Below, one piece after another: positions 45,250 through 57,655 of a stretch of DNA of 64,000 bases. Numbering within the stretch: position 1 is the stretch's first letter; every line of letters begins with the position of its first letter. The stretch is from positions 496,001 to 560,000 of the forward strand of contig BDSL01000011.1 in assembly GCA_003116995.1 (NCBI GenBank), written 5' to 3'. The stretch comes from Yamagishiella unicocca (lineage: Eukaryota > Chlorophyta > Chlorophyceae > Chlamydomonadales > Volvocaceae). The translations under genes and the position numbers were made by a program. The notes beneath the pieces are model-generated. The model searched no databases, was not told the origin of the DNA, and saw only the letters and a list, made by a program, of their open reading frames with translations.

Positions 45250-48200
45250 ATGGCTGATATATTTAGTAAGGCACCATGTGGACCGACGATGCCCCGGATA
45301 ACGTCCGCATCTGATGTCCAAACGGGAAACGTCCCCAAGCAGTTGCCCCGAATTACCTCACGAGCGGACGTCAACCTTGCTATAACAGCAGTCACCGACG
45401 GGGAGCGTGACGTTTTGAAGCTCATTAACAAAACGAACAGCCGCCTTCAAAAGTGAGCTGCGGTGCTGCGCGTCAATGGTACAGCAACACACCATTCGCG
45501 TTTCCCGCCCACGCAGCTGCCTTGCCGCGTCTTACTTGTATTCACGCTGATGTGCGTTGTATGTGCCTACTGCAGGGTGGGGCTTGCCTTGCCAGGAGTT
45601 GAAGTCCGATGGCAAAATCTATTAGTAGAGCTGGACATCCCCCATTAGGTTGGTCCGGCACCAACGGTCCCTGACCCTTAAATCATGAGGATCTATGCTC
45701 ACCCCTACCTCGAACCCTGCCCATACATCATCGGTATACCTTACGCTGCCTGTACTCCAGCCAACGCCCACCGCCGACGGCAAGACGGCGCCTCCAAAGG
45801 TCGTTGACGGCGCCGCCAAGTGTCCTCCCGCCAAGCAACACCCCGTCATCCTGGACGCCGGCAGCGGGGTTCTTGCCCCGGGCCGCATGTGCCTGCTGCT
45901 GGGCCCCCCTGGAGCCGGCCGCACCACCCTGCTGAAGGCGCTGGCGGGCCAGCTAGTACGGCCAGTCTGCTGCCATGGGCGAAAGAAGCAGCCCCAGGCG
46001 GCCGGCGGGCTCGGGGGCGCCGAGGGCGGCAAGGTCGGCAGCCCACCGGTGGTGCGCGGGAATGGCCTCCGGCTCCACGGCTCGGTGCTGTTCAACGGGC
46101 TGTCCGCCGACGGCTCGCAGTTCGCCGTTCCCCGCGCCGCCACCTACGTCAGCCAGACCGAGAACCACCTGCCGGAGCTGACGGTCGCGGAGACGCTCAC
46201 CTTCGCGGCCGAGTGCCAGGGGGCAGGCATCGCACACCGTGAGTGCGGGGCCGGACGGAAAGCGGGTTTGGGACGGCCTCTGGGATCGCCCCGCTGGACC
46301 GACATTCGTTGTTGTAACGGTTACAGTGGGTTCCACACCAAAAGGTAGAACCATCGGGCACATCGCCTGACACTGAGGGACATACGTGGGCCACCAATAC
46401 GGTGTTGTTGGGAATGGAGGCGCGTCTCGGCACGGACCACCAGCCAGGAGGACAACCGAGGGCAGTGGCTGACAGCACGGGAGAGAGCTCCATTAGTCCG
46501 CTTACTGCTTACTTGGCCCTCCACTGCCCCACCGCACTCAGGTCTGCACGCGATGGTCTCGGAGCGCGAGGCTGCAGCCGGCATCTCGCCGGACGACCCC
46601 GACCTGGAGCTGCTGATGGCTCTGTCCAAAGGGCCGATGGCGTCCAGCGCGGTAGTTGAGGTGGGTCGGTGGGTCAGTGGGTCGGTGGCTGGATTATCAC
46701 TGTTCTGTCGGCTGGCAGCCTTTGCACATGGGCTTCGTGCGATCGACGCTAAGCATGTACATCGCCCGCCGTGTACATCGCTACTTACTGTTGCCGCTCG
46801 GTTTTTTCGCAACGTACGCTCTGTGATGTTCGACGGCGGTTGCAGGTGTTCGCGCGCATGCTGGGCATCGATCACGTGATGGACACGGTGATTGGCAACG
46901 AGATGCTCAAGGGCATCAGCGGCGGCCAGAAGCGCCGTGTCACGTGCGGTCAGTGGAAGCGACAGCAGCTGGCTGCCCGTGGCTGGCTGGCTGGCTAGCC
47001 AGGGGGCGGTTAGGAAGTTGGACAGGAGGGAAATGGCGGGCTTCGTTTGGTTGGTCTTTTGGATCCTATGTGCGTGGCGTTGAGTGGTGGTTGCGTGGTC
47101 AGGTAGGGTACTGGCACCTCCACCCACACCGGAAGTCACGAAACATAAAAATTCCTCCGTCCCTGGCCGTGCACCAAATACATACACCCCTCATCCGGCT
47201 AACTGCCTGCGGGTCGTGGTCACCCCGGCCCCTGCTCTCACGTTTATCTTTGGCGTCAACCTGCACTACCTACCACCTCCATGTGCAAAACACAAACGCA
47301 GGCGAGATGGCGGTGGGGCTGGCGCAGGTCATGATGCTGGTGAGCCGGGCGGGAGGAATAAGGCATGTGTTGTGTCATCGTCGATCATCCGCCTTCTGTG
47401 CGCGGCCTTCGACCCCGGACCACAAAGCTCAACGAAGCTTCCTTGTGCTGTGGAACAAACCAATGAAACCCTTTTCCCGGTGTGTCGTGCTGTAGGACGA
47501 GATCACCAACGGCCTGGACGCGGCGTCTGCTCTGGCCATTGTGAGGGCGCTACGTAACATGTGCGAGCACGCAAACGTGAGAGGGAGAGAGCGGACGTTG
47601 GCTCACGGCTCCTTCGTGAGCTGCGCCGGGCTGGGCTGGCCTGAGCTGATTACCGACACTCCCACGTTATTCGCCGCGACGGAACAGGGATGACTTTGGA
47701 ATAGTTGCCCACTGAGATTCCAGCCACAACAACTTGCGTGTCATCACGATAAAGGACGGCTGCGCTAGGGTGATGAGCGTGGCGCCTCAAACACCCACGT
47801 AAACCGCCGGCTGCCTCACCCCCTCCCCCTTCCCTTCCCTCGCAGGTGACCATCCTGTCCACCCTGCTGCAGCCCTCCCCCGAGGTGGTGGCCTGCTTCC
47901 ACGACGTGATGCTCATGTCGGCAGGACAACTGGTGTACCACGGACCCACGGACCAGCTGCTGCCGTTCCTGGCATCGCTGGGGCTGGGGCCGCTGCCGCA
48001 GCAGTCGCTGGCAGACTTTGCGCAGGTGGGTAACAGCTGTGCGCAGGCGGGTGCGTTACAGGTGGGCAGCACGCACCGGTGTTCGATAGGCAAAAACGTT
48101 CGATAGGCAAAAACGTCGCTTATGTTAGGCACGATAGTCGAGACGAAAATGTCGCTTACATAAGGCTTCTGTATTAAACCCTAGGAAAACGTCGATTATA

Positions 48201-51200
48201 TTAAACACCGACATGTGGGCAGGACGCGATTCCGTTCCCATGCGCATTCTGCTTGTTTGTTCGTTCGCAGCACACGGTAGCATCTAAATACTGTCTTCGA
48301 TAGCCGGCTGCCGCGCCCCCTTGATTGTTTGCTGATATCCCCGCAGGAGGTGGCGGCCAGCCCCGAGGACCAGGCCCGGTACCGTTTGGCGCCCCAGCCG
48401 GGGGCGGCAGCTCCTGCATGGGTCGGACGGAAATGGATCTCACCCGGGCGCATTCGCAAGGTGTGTGACGATGTGTGGCCGTACCGGAATAGCTTCCTCC
48501 CGTGCGCCCTTCCATGTTCTCCCCTCCTCCCTACATACTCGCCTGCCCCTACCTCGACACCGCTTCCACGCTCCACGACCGCTACCTGCGCCGTCCGCCC
48601 TGCCATGTGGACCCCCCGTACGTGCGCCCGTCCAACAAATACCTCCTCCCTACCCCGTCTGCCGTACCCGTACACGTACCCGTACGCACGCCGTACCTTC
48701 CCGTGCGCCCTCCCAACGAATTACGTCATCATCGAAGGCCTTCAACTCGAGCGAGCCGGGTCGTGCGCTGGCAGCCAGCGTAGCGGCGCCGCCGTACAGC
48801 CACCCCATGCAGGACCTGGTGCTGCGCAGCGACCAGTATGGCACCAGTACGGCGCACATGTGGCTGACCGTATTGCGTCGTGAGGCGACGCTGTTTTCTC
48901 GCAACAAGGTGTACTTCGCGGCGGGCATAATACAGGTGCGTTGCCGTGGTGGTTCCGGAACCTACTTGATGGGGCAGCGCGAGGGTCCGGTTGCTGCCTG
49001 TCTTTCGGTGTGATTACGGCACGTGTACGACACGCACCTTGTGGGGACCGTGCGACGGGCGAGCGGGCTAGCAGGCCCGCCATACCTTCGGAACGCAACG
49101 CTCTAGAATCTACACGGCGGGCCATCTGCCCCTTATTTCGCAGCTGCCTGCTCGTCCTCCACGTGGCCCCCGTTGTGTCTGTCGTACGGATGGACGATGT
49201 TGGGCTGGCTTAGTCGGGCGCCGGCAACATGCACCCAGCAACCGATCCCGCCAGCAGCTAGCCGTTGCCCAACCGACCTGACCTACCCTACCTCGGGGTC
49301 CTCTCCCTCTGCGCCACGCGCGCTCGCAGACCCTCTTCACCGCCTTCCTGGTCTCCACCGGGTTCATGAACCTGGGCCACTCGTCCATCGACGACGCCAA
49401 CCTATTCATGTCTGTCATGTTCTTCTGCCTCATGTCGCTGTTCATGGTACGCGCAGCGGGTTGGGACAGTGCATGGCAAGCGACGGGCGTTTTGTCATTT
49501 CGCGCACGCACGTCGGACTACTAAGGGGGCTAGGTGCCACATGCCTTGCACCTGCTGCGTCTCTTTCGGTGTCAGGCGATGCGCCCGATGGCTCTATCTG
49601 AATAGTCGGGGCCCCACTGTCTTAGTTACTATTACTGCCTGCTGCGCTCCCCGCCCTAATGATTCGGTTTTATCTGCTAGCTGCTGCCTCTCACAACAAC
49701 CGCTCCTGTGCACTCTTCGTCCGCCCGCAGTGTGGCTTCAACTTCACGCCCATCTACTGCAGCCGCCTGCCCGTCTTCTACAAGCAGCGAGACCACCGCT
49801 TCTACTCGCCCGCTGCCTTCGCTGTGTCCTCCGTGCTCATGCGCTTGCCCGAGGTCGCGCTACAGGCGCTGTGCTTCACCGTCATGGTCTACTTCTCGGT
49901 TGGGTTTACAATGGAGCCAGGACGGTGCGTGGATCGACGCTATGGGTCGGGCGAGCGAGCGAAGCCTCAGCCTGCCCCCTCTGCCGTGGGCCACTGTCCA
50001 GCACCGAAACCATTGCTGGCCCCGAAACCATTATGTACTGGCTCTGCATAGTACTGCACGTCCCCAGATCACGATCGTGAACTGTAGGCCAACCCATGTA
50101 CTCATCTGTTGTCTCCCGCCGCCGCACCTGCTGTCCCCTCGATATCACATGCAGGTTCTTCTTGTTCCTGCTCAACATGCTTGCCGCTGGCCTCAACAGT
50201 GCAACCACCTTCACCCTTATCGCGTCCGTAATGCGCGACGAGTCCGCCACACAGGTAAGGCGTAAGGGTGGGTGCGAGGAAATTCTTGGAAACGACACAG
50301 ATTGTAATTGGGGTTTGGGGAAGAGGAAGGGGAAGGAAACGACACTGCAATTCTACTGTTCCTTTCATTAATTACCATCTAGGGCGTGATGACGTAATTG
50401 GAAATAATAATGCCGTACTTCCGCGCTTATGCCCGTCGTACTATTTCCGTGCTCGCAGGGCATGGGTGCCGTGGTGATGCTGGTCAGCGTTCTGGTGTCG
50501 GGGTTCCCCATCGCCCCCAGTGCGTCCGGTTGATTGCGCGAGGGTGTTTAGAAGGTTGTGCGGTACTAGCTAGCTCGCACGACACTATCTATCCGGAGAT
50601 AGCCAGCCAGGACAGATCTACCTAGCACGAAGCACTGGCCAATGTATGTGCATGGTGGCTGAGGCCAGAGCGTATATCCGATTGGAGGCCGGAGGGCGGC
50701 GTCCATCCGGCAGTAGCCAAGGCAGTAGCCAAAGCAGCAGCCAGCACCCAGCAGTTAATAACCGTTGTGTCCAACCGTCAACACAAGTATGCGCATCGTG
50801 CGGGCAGTCAGATGTTCCCATCCTCGTTACCTGACCTTACCATGGACTGATTATAGGATTCGTCCCTTCGCAGGTTCGATTCCCGGCTGGTGGATCTGGT
50901 TCCACTGGATGGCCCCCATGAGCTGGGGCCTCAGGTCCATGCTGGTCATCGAGCTGTCGTCGGACGAGTGGGCCCCCCAGGGAGACAGCACCGTAGGCAT
51001 GGTAGGTGCGGACCGCGAAGGGGGGCCGAGAATACCTGCTTACGGTACACGACATGATAGTCGGAGACCGGGGCCAGGGGGGAAAGGGGAGGAGGGATTC
51101 GATTAGCGGCCAGCAATTTCCGTCGTATGTTCATCACACATACGACGCATTTGTCATCTTTCTTTGACCGCTTCTTAGTAGTACTGCTGCTTCCCTCACG

Positions 51201-54200
51201 CGCTCGCTCTCGCACCCTCAGGCGGCTCTGGACATGCGCGGCATTTACTCCGACTGGAAGTGGGTGTGGGCGGGAATCGGCGCGGTGGTCGGAATCTCGC
51301 TGCTGCAGGTGGCGCTTCAAGTGGTGGCGCTGACGCTGCTGGGACGTGAGTGCAAGAGGGACGGGGCCGCGGTGGGGGCCGAGGGGGGGCCGGCAGCGAG
51401 CAGGGTGAGGGCGGAAATGGCGCGCTAGTACGACGAATCATCCTGGCTGGGAGGAAAAAGGGGAAGTGGATGTACGACCCAAGCAGCTAATTACCTCAAA
51501 AATCTATTTACGAACAACCTATTTATCCATATCTTAATTCAGAGCCTAGATAGGCATTGTTATTGGCGTTGTGCGCCCAGTCCTGCCTGCCAACAAACGA
51601 TTCCTCCGCTGCCCCCGCATGGACGCCTGTATGTCCACCCGACCAGCTCTTCGCTCGTCCCACGGGGTCCCGGAGTACGACAACGAGGACGAGCCGCTCG
51701 AGGACCCGCTTAACCGCAACAGCCGCATCATGAGCGACGCCAACGGCCTACCCGTCATATCCCGCGGCAACGCCGCCCGCCCTTCATCCACGCCAACCGT
51801 CGAGGTAGGCGCGGCCGAATCGCAGCCCCTGCAGATGCAGCCGCCGCAGCAGCACCTGCCGAACGTCCCCATGCTGAACAATTCAATTGCCGACATTGTC
51901 ACCGCGCAGAGGTGGGCCGAGGCACCTCCTGCTTTGGGCCTTGCCAACAGCAGCGACGTCCTCCTCGTTAGACAGGCTCAGCCGCCAGCGCCGTCCCCTT
52001 CACCAACGGCCGCCACGGTTATCGAGATCACCAGCAGCGGTGGCACAAAGAGCGCCGCTGATGCGGCTGGCGGCAGCAGCAGCTCACCGCACGTGGGTGC
52101 CGCAGCGGCGGCGCACGACGTCGTCGGCAACCGGGTGCTGGCCTTCCGGCCGGTGGTTATGGCATTCCGTGACGTGTCGTACTTTGTACGGCCCAACGGT
52201 GGTGAGTAGGGCCCTGCTGGCTGTCAGTTAGTGGGGATATGTACATGTGGTTGCGGCGGCGGAGGGTGCGGTGTGTTGTCTTAGTACATCTGCTGTTGTG
52301 CACTCTCTTTCTCCAGTCAAGGCGGAGCCTTGCTTGCGGCCACCCTACCCAAGATCTCACTTGATGGCTTGAACATACGTGGTTAGATAGCAACGACGCG
52401 GAACTAGGGAGTCCCAACCAACCATGGCCTCAAATCCCGTGATGTCTTATTAACTTGCACGTACGCCCCTTCCCTCGGCAGACAAGAACGAGCTGCAGCT
52501 GTTCAACCGTATCAGCGGTGTCTTCCGCCCGGGCGTCCTGACCAGGTGCGCCCCGGGGTTGGACGATCGGGGCCGCTTCCTTGACTTGGCGCGTTAAGGG
52601 TTTGGCTTGGGGTCTTGACTTGGGGCCGCTTCCTTCGTTAAGGACATGTAAAACTGGTTACCAATGCCACGGCTGGCGCCTGAGCCTTAAGGCTTATCCA
52701 CTTGCAGCATTGCAGCACCACTGCACATACCAAACGGGCGACCGTCAACCACCAACCACCCATAACCACCGCCAATCGTCATCCGTACGCCCGCACCACC
52801 TGCACCCCTCCAAATCCGCAGTCTGATGGGCGCATCCGGCGCCGGCAAGACCACGCTGATGGACGTGCTGGCGGGTCGCAAGACGGGCGGGCGCACGGAG
52901 GGCAGTCAGCTGGTCAACGGCGCCCCCAAGCGGATGTCCACCTTCACCCGCCTGATGGGCTACGTGGAGCAGCTGGACGTGCACAACCCGCAGGTGGGGG
53001 GTGGGGGGGGTGGACGGCGGGCGCAGGGGTAGGTTGTGTGCCAGTGGCCCAGGTTGCGACAACACTGCTGAGCGACGAGCTGACCCACCTACGCAAGCAC
53101 GCATATACAGTAGACAGGGACCCCTCCCAACGATATGTGAGCAGGGATGGTTCAGCTTCGTTCACGTATGCTTTTTGTCCGGTCATGTTCGGCACCTTCC
53201 TTCCAAATCCGGCCGCCTTACTACCATGGTTTATCCTTCTGCCCCCCTCCACCTGCATCAGGCCACCGTGGAGGAGGCGCTGCTGTTCTCTGCGCACCTG
53301 CGGGTGGGCAGTGACATGCTGCCGGCGGCCGCCGTCAAGCCCTTCGTACGGCACATGATGCAGGTGGTGGAGCTGGGTCCGCTGGCCGGCCGCATCATCG
53401 GGTCGGGCGGGCCGGGCGGCGGTCTGTCGACGGAGGCGCGCAAGCGGCTCACCATTGCGGTGCGTTAGTCGCAGCTGTGTGTATTTGCGCACACGGTCAT
53501 GCGTTCATTGCAGATGTGTGTGTTTGTGCAAATGGCGCTCGCTGTTTGTTTCAGGCAGGTACTTACCCGCTGCCGTACGTGATGGAAGAGCTACCTTGCT
53601 ACCTACCGCTGCCCTCCCTAACCGCCTCCCTAACCGCCTCCCTAACCGCCTCCCAACCACTCCCTCCTCCCTATCTTCCCCATCCTCCCTCCCCCCCAGG
53701 TTGAGCTGGTGGCCAATCCGTCCATCGTGTTCATGGACGAGCCCACGTCGGGCCTTGACGCCCGCGCCGCCAGCATGGTGATGCGCGCCGTGCGCAACAC
53801 CGTGGCCACTGGCCGTACCGTGGTGTGCACCATCCACCAGCCCAACAGGGACATCATGAACCAGTTCGACGAGTGAGTAGCGGGAGTGAGGCACAGCACT
53901 CGGCAGGGCAGGGCAGCAGGTCAGGGCAGCAGGGCAGGCAGGGCAGGCAGGCAGGGCCGCTGGGGGCAGAGAGTGGCTAGGGAGCGGGCGGGCACCACAA
54001 GCCCACATCCCTCTGCAACACCTCCTCATCCCCAACCCAATCCTATCCTCGGTTATTTCCCGTCCATCTCCGTGCGTAGGCTGCTGCTGCTCAAGCCCGG
54101 TGGTCGCACCATCTACTTCGGCGCTCTGGGCCAGCGCCAGACCAGCCTCGTGTCGTACCTAAGCAACCTGCCCGGAGTGGACGGGTGGGTGCCGTCGGTT

Positions 54201-57200
54201 TTTGGGTCGTAGTAATAACTGTCACCGACTGGGGTCGCCCTTTTGCTTCATCTTGGGGATTGTGCGTGTTGACTCTCTGGTGGTCGACTTTGATTTTCTG
54301 GGATGTCATTGGGTGGGTGGGTGAGTTATCGATGTTCGCACCGACGCTCGCCACGAGCAAATAAAATCGGGGCATTATTGGCCAAGCCATGCCTGCTGGC
54401 CACAGCGCGCAAAACCTGAAAAATGTACGACGTACGGCGTACGTGCAGGTACGAATCCCACATGAACCCCGCCGATTGGATGCTCGAGGTGACGTCCCCT
54501 GCGGCCGAGGCGGCGCTGGGAGTGGACTTCGCGGACTTGTGGGCGGCCAGCGAGCAGGCCAGGTGAGTCACCGGGCGGTGGGCGGTGTGCTAATGTGAAG
54601 CGCCGCCAACTCGCTGACCTCCCCTGGAGCCCACACTGCCGCCTCGCTCCCGACAAATGTCGTCGTTGGCACGGCGGGGGTTTCTTGGCGGCCCAACGCG
54701 ACCCAGATCAATCGCGTGGGCGCGGCGTCGAAGGCTTCGTTGTCACCAGCTGTCAGCAGACATGCATTGGCGCCTCGATGGATCTCGCTCACCCGCGCTT
54801 CGAGTTGTTGTTTGGGCCTCAATGGATCTCGCCGGCTCCTCGCCATGCCGTGTGTGCATGTCGAGAAAAAACGCCATTCGGCTCCGTGTGCTAGACCACT
54901 TGGCCGACCAACCAACCAACCAACCAATTAACCAACCAACCAACCAACCAACAGGGCCGCCAGCGTGCTCATCGAGGAGCACTGCAGCGTTACTGCTTCC
55001 GCTGACGCGCCCCCGCGGCCGTCAGCAGTTGGCGGCAGCAAGGCCAGGGTCGCGGCGGCTGCGGCGGCTGCAGGTGACGACATTGAAGCGGGCCCTGCCG
55101 CGGTCGTGGACGGCAAGCAGGTGGCGGAGCCGGAGGCGGCGTCCATGTCAACGCGATTCGCGCAGCCGCCCCCCCTGCAGATGTGGTTCCTGCTTCGCCG
55201 CGCGCTGGTGTCGCAGTGGCGGAACTCGGCCTACAACGGCATGCGCTTCGCCATCACCTTCGTCCTCGGCTGGGTGTTCGGCTCGCTGTACTGGGGACGA
55301 GGAAACAACAGGTGGGTGGGTGAGCAGGTTACCTTCAGGCAGCAGGCCGGATGTTGGTGGCGCTGCTGGCGTGCGATGACGGCAGGAGTCAACCTACATC
55401 CGTTGCGACCAGACTCGCTGTCTAGGCTGCTAACATGTTATTGGCTTTTGCCAAATACTCAGCGCGCCATTTCATCAATATGATCCTTCCACTGCTCGTG
55501 TGGTTTTGCTGCCGCGCAGGGATACGATGCTCGGCGTGTTGGACATCATGGGTGTCATCTTCAGCAGCAGCCTTTTCCTCTCCATTACGAACCTCATGAT
55601 GGTACGACACGAGGGCGGGTATGAGTGGGGTGCACTCAGCTGCTGCCGCCGTGACACGATAGCTCGTGTTTTGAGCTTCTCCATCCTGTTGCCCTTTGTG
55701 CTGCTGCTGCTGCGGCTAAAATCCTACAAACCTAAAATCCTGCACCACCCTCTCCCTCACCACCTTTCCTTCACTACCGCATCCTCCCCTTCCTCCCTCC
55801 CCCTCCCCCCAGGTGATGCCCCAGGTGATGGCCGAGCGCGCCGTGTTCTATCGCGAGAAGGCCTCCGGCATGTACCGGGGGGTCGTGTTCGCGGCGGTGC
55901 AGGGGGCGGCGGAGATGCCATTCATCTTCGTGCAGTCAATACTGGTGGGTGGGCGGGGCGGGGAGGAAGGGGCGGAGCGAGCGAGCGAGCGAGCGAGCGA
56001 GCGAGCGAGGGAGGGAGGGAGGGAGGGAGGGAGGGAGGGAGGGAGGGAGGGAGGGAGGGAGGGTGGAGCGGCTGCGGGGCAAGAGTAGCTACGAGACGTG
56101 AGTACGAGACAGCAGCAGTCCTTCATACGCACGTCTTCTATGACTTTTCGTATCGTTTCTTCCCACATTTAAGTTTGCTCTTGCCTAACCCGCCGGCCCT
56201 CGTGTGGTGCCGCCGTACCTTCTTTACCGTTGTTCCGCAGTACGTCGTCATCATGTACACCACCGTACAGTTCGAGTTCGTGTGGGCCAAGGCGCTGTGG
56301 TTCTGGTGAGCGCCGGGACGTAGAGGGGCCTTACGCTTGCCGTACCCCGTACGCCGTGTTCTTTCACCGGGCATCATTAGTCACGTATTACATATCCAAC
56401 CCGGAGCCCTGCTCTTCGCGTATCTTTCCGGCATCATGCTGATCCTGCTAATCTTACTAGTCGTACTAATCATTAGAGTCATGCAAATCGTCCTCGTCAT
56501 GACGACTGACGGGACCGGCGTCCCTCGCTCGCGGCTGCTGCACCACCGCAGGCTCTATCAGTGGCTGGGCCTCATGCTGTGCACCTTCCTGGGTATGGGC
56601 GCCATGAACCTGGCCCCCAACGTGGCGGCCGCCACAGCCAGCTGCTCGGGCTTCATCCTGCTGTGGAACCTGTTCTGCGGCTTCCTCATCTACCGCAAGG
56701 TGAGTGTGCTAGGGTGTGCGCGAGGGCACCCGCCCTAACTACCTTGCGCGCGCGGATTGTAATGACTAAGGAAGGCAGCGTTTCGCAATTCAGCCGCGGA
56801 GGTGGCGAAGGTAGGCCGGTTCCGAACGCATACTGGTAGCTGACATAAGGCCGGTCCGGGGCAGCTGCAGTCGTGCCGTTACGAAGGCTCCTTCGGTGTC
56901 CGCCCGATAGCCCCTCTCCCCTTGCCTTACACTCCCAAAATCCTTACCCCCGGTTGTCGGCCCCCCCCTGCCCGCTCCTCCTCGCCCAGGACATCAAGCC
57001 CTGGTACTTGTGGGCCTACTACGCCAACCCCTTCACCTACGTCATCTACGGCTGCGTCACCACTCAGATGGGCGACCTGTGGGACGAGACCATCACCGTG
57101 GGCTCCTCCACCACGTCAGTGGCGCAGTACATTAAGGACACATTCGACTACGAGTGAGTGAACCCCATAACGGTTTACGGAGCTTGCTAGCTTGCTAGCT

Positions 57201-57655
57201 TGCCTTTGCGACTCGAGGCCGTTCTGCTAGCTGCCCTTGCTGCACTCATCACATGGGTCGTACTCCAACGGGCTAGCGCCTGGCGCTCGTGATAGCGGCA
57301 GCAACGGGCCATGCACTGCAATGCGGCCGGCCGCCTGCTGGACAACCCTAAATTACTTATTCGCGTTGCTTGTAAATTAAGAACGTTGGACGTTTGCGTT
57401 TAACACGCCAAAGCGATCAACCTGCTGGCACGCACATGCGGTGGAGCCTGTCTGCGGACCTTGCCTTCGCACATGGGCATCACAGCAAAAGCACGCACGC
57501 GCCGTCTGACTTTCTTCCTTACTCCCGCCACGTTTGCCACCCTCCGCAGCTACGGCATGCGCGGCTGGATGGTGCTCATCCTGGTGGGCTTCATCATGAC
57601 CTTCCGCGCGGTGTCGTACTACGGACTCACGCGCCGCAACTTCCAGATGCGGTGA
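45250..57655 (+). CDS. PDR-type full-size ABCG transporter, second tandem copy, with in-frame TAG at codon 92
   Basis: Thirty exons match copy 1 in order and phase: 45250-45452, 45576-45648, 45761-46238, 46542-46660, 46846-46948, 47302-47339, 47496-47576, 47846-48025, 48347-48460, 48738-48935, 49330-49446, 49731-49924, 50155-50254, 50459-50519, 50874-51001, 51222-51345, 51647-52201, 52482-52545, 52822-52993, 53262-53459, 53700-53872, 54080-54184, 54449-54562, 54955-55311, 55520-55601, 55813-55944, 56241-56305, 56552-56699, 56990-57153, 57550-57655. This gives about 1581 codons. Domains and motifs equal those of copy 1, including Walker [12 protein letters not shown] in NBD1. Codon 92, last codon of exon 2, is TAG (45646-45648) where copy 1 has AAG. 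A weaker donor at 45625 (TTA|GTAGAG) would skip it in phase. Exons 20 and 21 of copy 1 are one exon here. It is a gene with alternative splicing or an early pseudogene; everything downstream looks maintained. Confidence 0.88.
46311..46382 (+). repeat. Dispersed GTTGTAACGGTTACAGTGGG element, copy in transporter-2 intron 3
   Basis: GTTGTAACGGTTACAGTGGG followed by TTCCACACCAAAAGGTAGA also occurs inverted at about 39045-39084 in transporter-1 intron 22. Its continuation (CATCGGGCACATCGCCTGAC) matches the reverse complement of 49565-49603 in transporter-2 intron 11. Three introns thus share parts of one dispersed sequence. Confidence 0.65.
54905..54954 (+). repeat. (ACCA)n microsatellite before transporter-2 exon 24
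   Basis: Eleven or so ACCA units with one TTA interruption end in the 3' splice site AACAG at 54950-54954. It replaces the normal pyrimidine tract with an A/C-rich one. Confidence 0.85.
55975..56066 (+). repeat. (GAGC)n(GAGG)n microsatellite in transporter-2 intron 26
   Basis: About seven GAGC units are followed by about sixteen GGGA units, 30 bp after the 5' splice site at 55945. Copy 1 has only a short GAGCGAGC stretch here. Confidence 0.9.
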
